Shown here: positions 61,394-64,000 of the stretch, one piece after another | Numbering within the stretch: the first letter of the stretch is position 1 | Layout of the letters: each line of letters opens with the position of its first letter | Assembly (NCBI GenBank): GCA_964019335.1 | Contig: OZ025693.1 | Span: 62,001 to 126,000, forward strand | Reading direction: 5' to 3' | From: Diplonema japonicum | Lineage: Eukaryota; Euglenozoa; Diplonemea; Diplonemida; Diplonemidae | DNA length: 64,000 bases | Made by a program: the position numbers and the translations under genes | The notes under the pieces: model-generated | What the model was told of the DNA's origin: nothing | The model's input: the letters and a program-made list of their open reading frames with translations, nothing else | Databases searched by the model: none

Positions 61394-62048
61394 GCCGCTC
61401 TAGTGGTTGCCTTGTTGAGTATTCTTTTTAAAAAGGTGGAGGATCTTGAATACAACTGAATAAATAAGATAAAAAGGGGGGTGGTTGGGAATATAAAAAA
61501 AAAAAAAAAGGAATGTGGAGCAGGAAGGGGTGTTGGAAAGGAAAAAAAAATACAAAAAAATAAAAAATAAAAAAGAAATCGAGCCCTGGAAGAGATACAT
61601 ACCAACAAAAAAAGGCGGGAAAAACATGGGGGGACCATATTGGTACGGAAGAGGGGGTGAAACAATAGGGCAGCGCACGGATTCAAGGGAGAAGGGCCAA
61701 CAACGGGGCCAACAACATAAAAAATAATAATAAAAAAGCGGAGGTGTGCGGTGGGAACTCTTACTATTGTATAAAAAGAAAATTTAAAAAAAAAAGAGTA
61801 GGGGTGACATTACTACTTTCTGTTTCTAACCAGTAAATTATCCTGAGTGTCTTCTTGCACTCGGCTGACTGGGGACAGGGCGAGGAGAAGGGCGGGATGA
61901 AAGGAGCGGAGTGCAGCTATTCAGAACAACAATGGGGTAGTGCCCTTGTATCTGGATTAGGTGCTCTAGCAATTTAGGGAATTTCTTCCTTTTTCTTTTT
62001 TTTTTTCTTCTCATTTTTTTTTTTTTTTTTTTAAATGTCGGAAGGCAC
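61394..62048. other. Spacer upstream of the RRM gene
   Basis: A/T homopolymers; a more complex patch around 61830-61980 shows no open frame or repeat I recognise. Confidence 0.5.
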
Positions 62049-62606
62049 CTATTTCCCCTTCATCTGGATCATGACGTTCTTGAACTCCTCGAAGCTGATC
62101 TCACCGTCACGGTCCTCGTCGGCCTCAGCGATCATCTCCTGAAGCACATCGTCACCAGGGTTCTCGCCGAGGAGCTTTGCAACCTGTGGGTAAATGTTGT
62201 TGTTGTCACTGTTGTATCAATGTCACCACACCTCCTTCAGGTTGGCGAACGAGATCTTGCCAGTCTTGTCCATGTCGAAGAGCTGGAAGGCCTTGAAGAT
62301 CTCCTCCGGGGAGTCCTTCTGGGCCATCTTCGCCTGTTGTTGTGTGTTGGTGTAAAGATAAAAGAATTTCAAAAAAAAAAAAAAAATGCAAACCTTCATC
62401 ATCTTCTCGAACTCGGGGTACTCGATCAGCCCGTTGGCGTCGGTGTCGATGGAGCGGATCATCTTCTCGATCTCCTCCCTGGGCTGGTCCCCGAACCCGA
62501 GACCCTTCATCGCGAGGGCCATCTCCTCGGCGTCGATCGCACCGGAGCCATCCGCGTCGAAGAGGTTGAACGCCTCCTTAATCTGCTCGTCGGTGAGGGC
62601 GGCCAT
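62049..62606 (-). CDS. Centrin, dispersed copy 6
   Basis: Exons are 62606-62394, 62333-62232 and 62183-62049. The protein is identical to the five copies at 48-55 kb, although two unrelated genes and 7 kb separate it from copy 5. It shares the GCGAGG codon choice with copies 1 and 5, the upstream flank with copy 2 and the downstream GGCACCTATTTCCCC flank with copy 3. Intron 2 has GTTGTCACTGTTGTATC on the plus strand, as in copy 1. This mosaic of shared variants suggests repeated gene conversion between copies. Confidence 0.9.
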
Positions 62607-62848
62607 TTTTAGTGTTTAAAAAAAGTCGAAGGTAGTAAAGCTGCACGGCAAGCTACCCCCCCGCCAAAGCGACACACAAAATCGAAAATAGAATACAAGG
62701 AAAAAGAAAACTGATACACAAGAAGGAGAATAGGGAGGAGAGGGGAGAGGGTTTTTGCTACAAGTGACTCTCTACAATAATTAAATTGCATTGGCCCACG
62801 GTTTATACCATAGGGACTGTCTGTAAATCATCTTTTTTTTCTTCTTCT

Positions 62849-64000
62849 TTATCGGTCCCAAATCCGCTCCCTTGGTACGGAGCCCCTTGATTTGTAAGGA
62901 CTGGTTACAGAACAGGGCAGGGCAAGAGTTTCTTCATGTGGCGTACGGCGCAGATCGGAAAGAGGGTGAAGCTGAGGAGAAGGGTCGGTGAACTGAAGGC
63001 GTGGGACAAAAGTGCCAGGGTCCTCGAGACCCACACCAGGGATGAGGGGGCGATAAATCAAGGGCTGTGCATATTTTTTTGCCTTGTGTTTTATTTCAAG
63101 CATACCTGCCCGTCATTGCGCCGTTTGAGCAAGTCGGTTCGTCTGGCAGCCTCCATTCGCCTCATGGTGCTTGCCTCCATAGACTCTTCATCGTAGATGC
63201 CGTACTTGTCCCTTGCGTCTTCTATAGTGGTGTCCTCTCTGGCTGCCTTCATCCTGTACTCAGTGTTCAGCTCCCTCACACGTTCGTCTTGTGACAACAA
63301 TGTCCTCTCATTAAAGCTCTCCTCCTTCTTCTGCGGTACGGGCGGGGCAGGGGCCGGTAGTGAAAAGGAGCTCAGCCCTGTGTCTGTCTCCCGCCGTGGG
63401 GGTACCCCACGTATCCTCTCCTCGATCATCGACTGCAGCACTGCCGTCTCCGTCTCATCAAACGGCAGCACCGCTGTACTGTGCTGTGGCGTAGCTTGCG
63501 TGTTGCTCCGCTCGCTGTACACATTTAGTGCGGGGGACGGAGCTGCCGGAGGAAGCGGTAGGTGCGGGTACGCTACACTGTTGTACTGCGTAGGCGGCAC
63601 GCTGTACGCAGGTGGCGGTGATATGACCTGCCGGGACATTATGTTGTCCTCGCGGTTCCTCAGCAAGGCGGGCTGTGCTTCTAAAAGGCCCGAGTCTTTC
63701 AGACTGAACCCCCCCGAGACCTCCCTCCCGTCTGCTGTGAGCAACACCTGGTCGTGGATCGGTACACCGGAAGCCTGTGCCAACAAGGTTTTTATTTTAG
63801 TTATGGTGGCTGTGAGCCTGATGTTGGGGAATCTGTATTCCTTGCCGTCTATCTGTGACTTCACCTTCAGCATGGTGGTTGGCGGTTCGCTGGCGTTGAG
63901 AGGTGGCCTGTGCGGCTTACCTGTACTGGGGCAGTACGGGGCTGTGTCGTATGTCCCGCCGCATGCATTGCACTCCCCTGCAGGGAGGGCGGCAGTCGTT
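62849..64000 (-). CDS. Ubiquitin-like domain protein, 5' end beyond window
   Basis: Exon 2 (63064-62849) and an exon reaching the window edge (to 63106) join through a 41-nt intron (GTATGC...CACAG). The ubiquitin-like domain starts at MLKVKSQIDGKEYRFPNIRL and continues VPIHDQVLLTADGREVSGGF. It is followed by a Pro-rich linker, a helical basic segment (MEASTMRRMEAARRTDLLKR) and, from exon 2, a Pro/Leu-rich tail ending RERIWDR. The Met at 63873 is not the true start: the frame stays open upstream to 64000 and encodes a small zinc-ribbon-like stretch (ECNACGGTYDTAPYCPSTGK). So this is a partial gene; at least 369 residues are visible. The function is unknown. Confidence 0.7.

Overview
This window is nuclear DNA from a unicellular eukaryote. 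The genes carry canonical GT-AG spliceosomal introns of only about 37-75 nt, usually starting GTATGN, GTTTGC or GTGTGG and often holding long A tracts. They encode eukaryote-only machinery: PRPF31, proteasome subunit alpha-3, centrin, VPS28, a TELO2-like protein, a P2X receptor and a CNBD channel. Coding DNA is GC-balanced, while the spacers are packed with A, T, G or C homopolymers. Every convincing gene, more than thirty of them over 64 kb, lies on the minus strand, often with gaps under 150 nt. Such one-way gene order is typical of diplonemids and other euglenozoans, and of dinoflagellate or perkinsid relatives. The abundant cis introns argue against kinetoplastids. I cannot name the species, and I saw no sequence I could prove to be a spliced leader.

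Layout, left to right (transcription runs right to left). 0-4 kb: an unknown protein, a truncated repeat-gene copy, VPS28 copy A and a histidine phosphatase. 4-8 kb: gene-poor, with a 1.47 kb terminal-inverted-repeat element (5853-7324) holding four tandem ~195-bp units. 8-22 kb: a four-exon PDZ-like protein, VPS28 copy B, beta-mannosidase, PRPF31, a VIT/CCC1 metal transporter, several unknowns and a TELO2-like protein. 22131-22988: a second TIR element. 23-39 kb: a tyrosine-kinase-like/LRR/WD40 fusion, a five-exon EF-hand + CNBD channel, a P2X receptor, a methyltransferase-like protein, a coiled-coil protein, an AAA ATPase and proteasome alpha-3 (six exons). 39-41 kb: low-complexity spacer. 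41-48 kb: a 1391-residue PSI/EGF-like/seven-helix receptor, a GPI-anchor-like secreted protein and an alpha-helical repeat protein. 48-55 kb: five of six near-identical three-exon centrin genes, interrupted by a 2OG-Fe(II) oxygenase and the longer copy of the repeat gene. 55-64 kb: a tRNA-headed SINE, a large palindrome, a second histidine phosphatase, an RRM protein, the sixth centrin and a ubiquitin-like protein cut by the window edge.

Most genes are unrelated housekeeping or signalling genes that share a strand, not a pathway. The clear functional group is the centrin array. There is also a striking density of signalling proteins (P2X, CNBD channel with EF-hands, kinase fusion, large receptor), which fits a motile, calcium-signalling protist. 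Exon joins given below were worked out by hand from splice motifs and reading-frame continuity.
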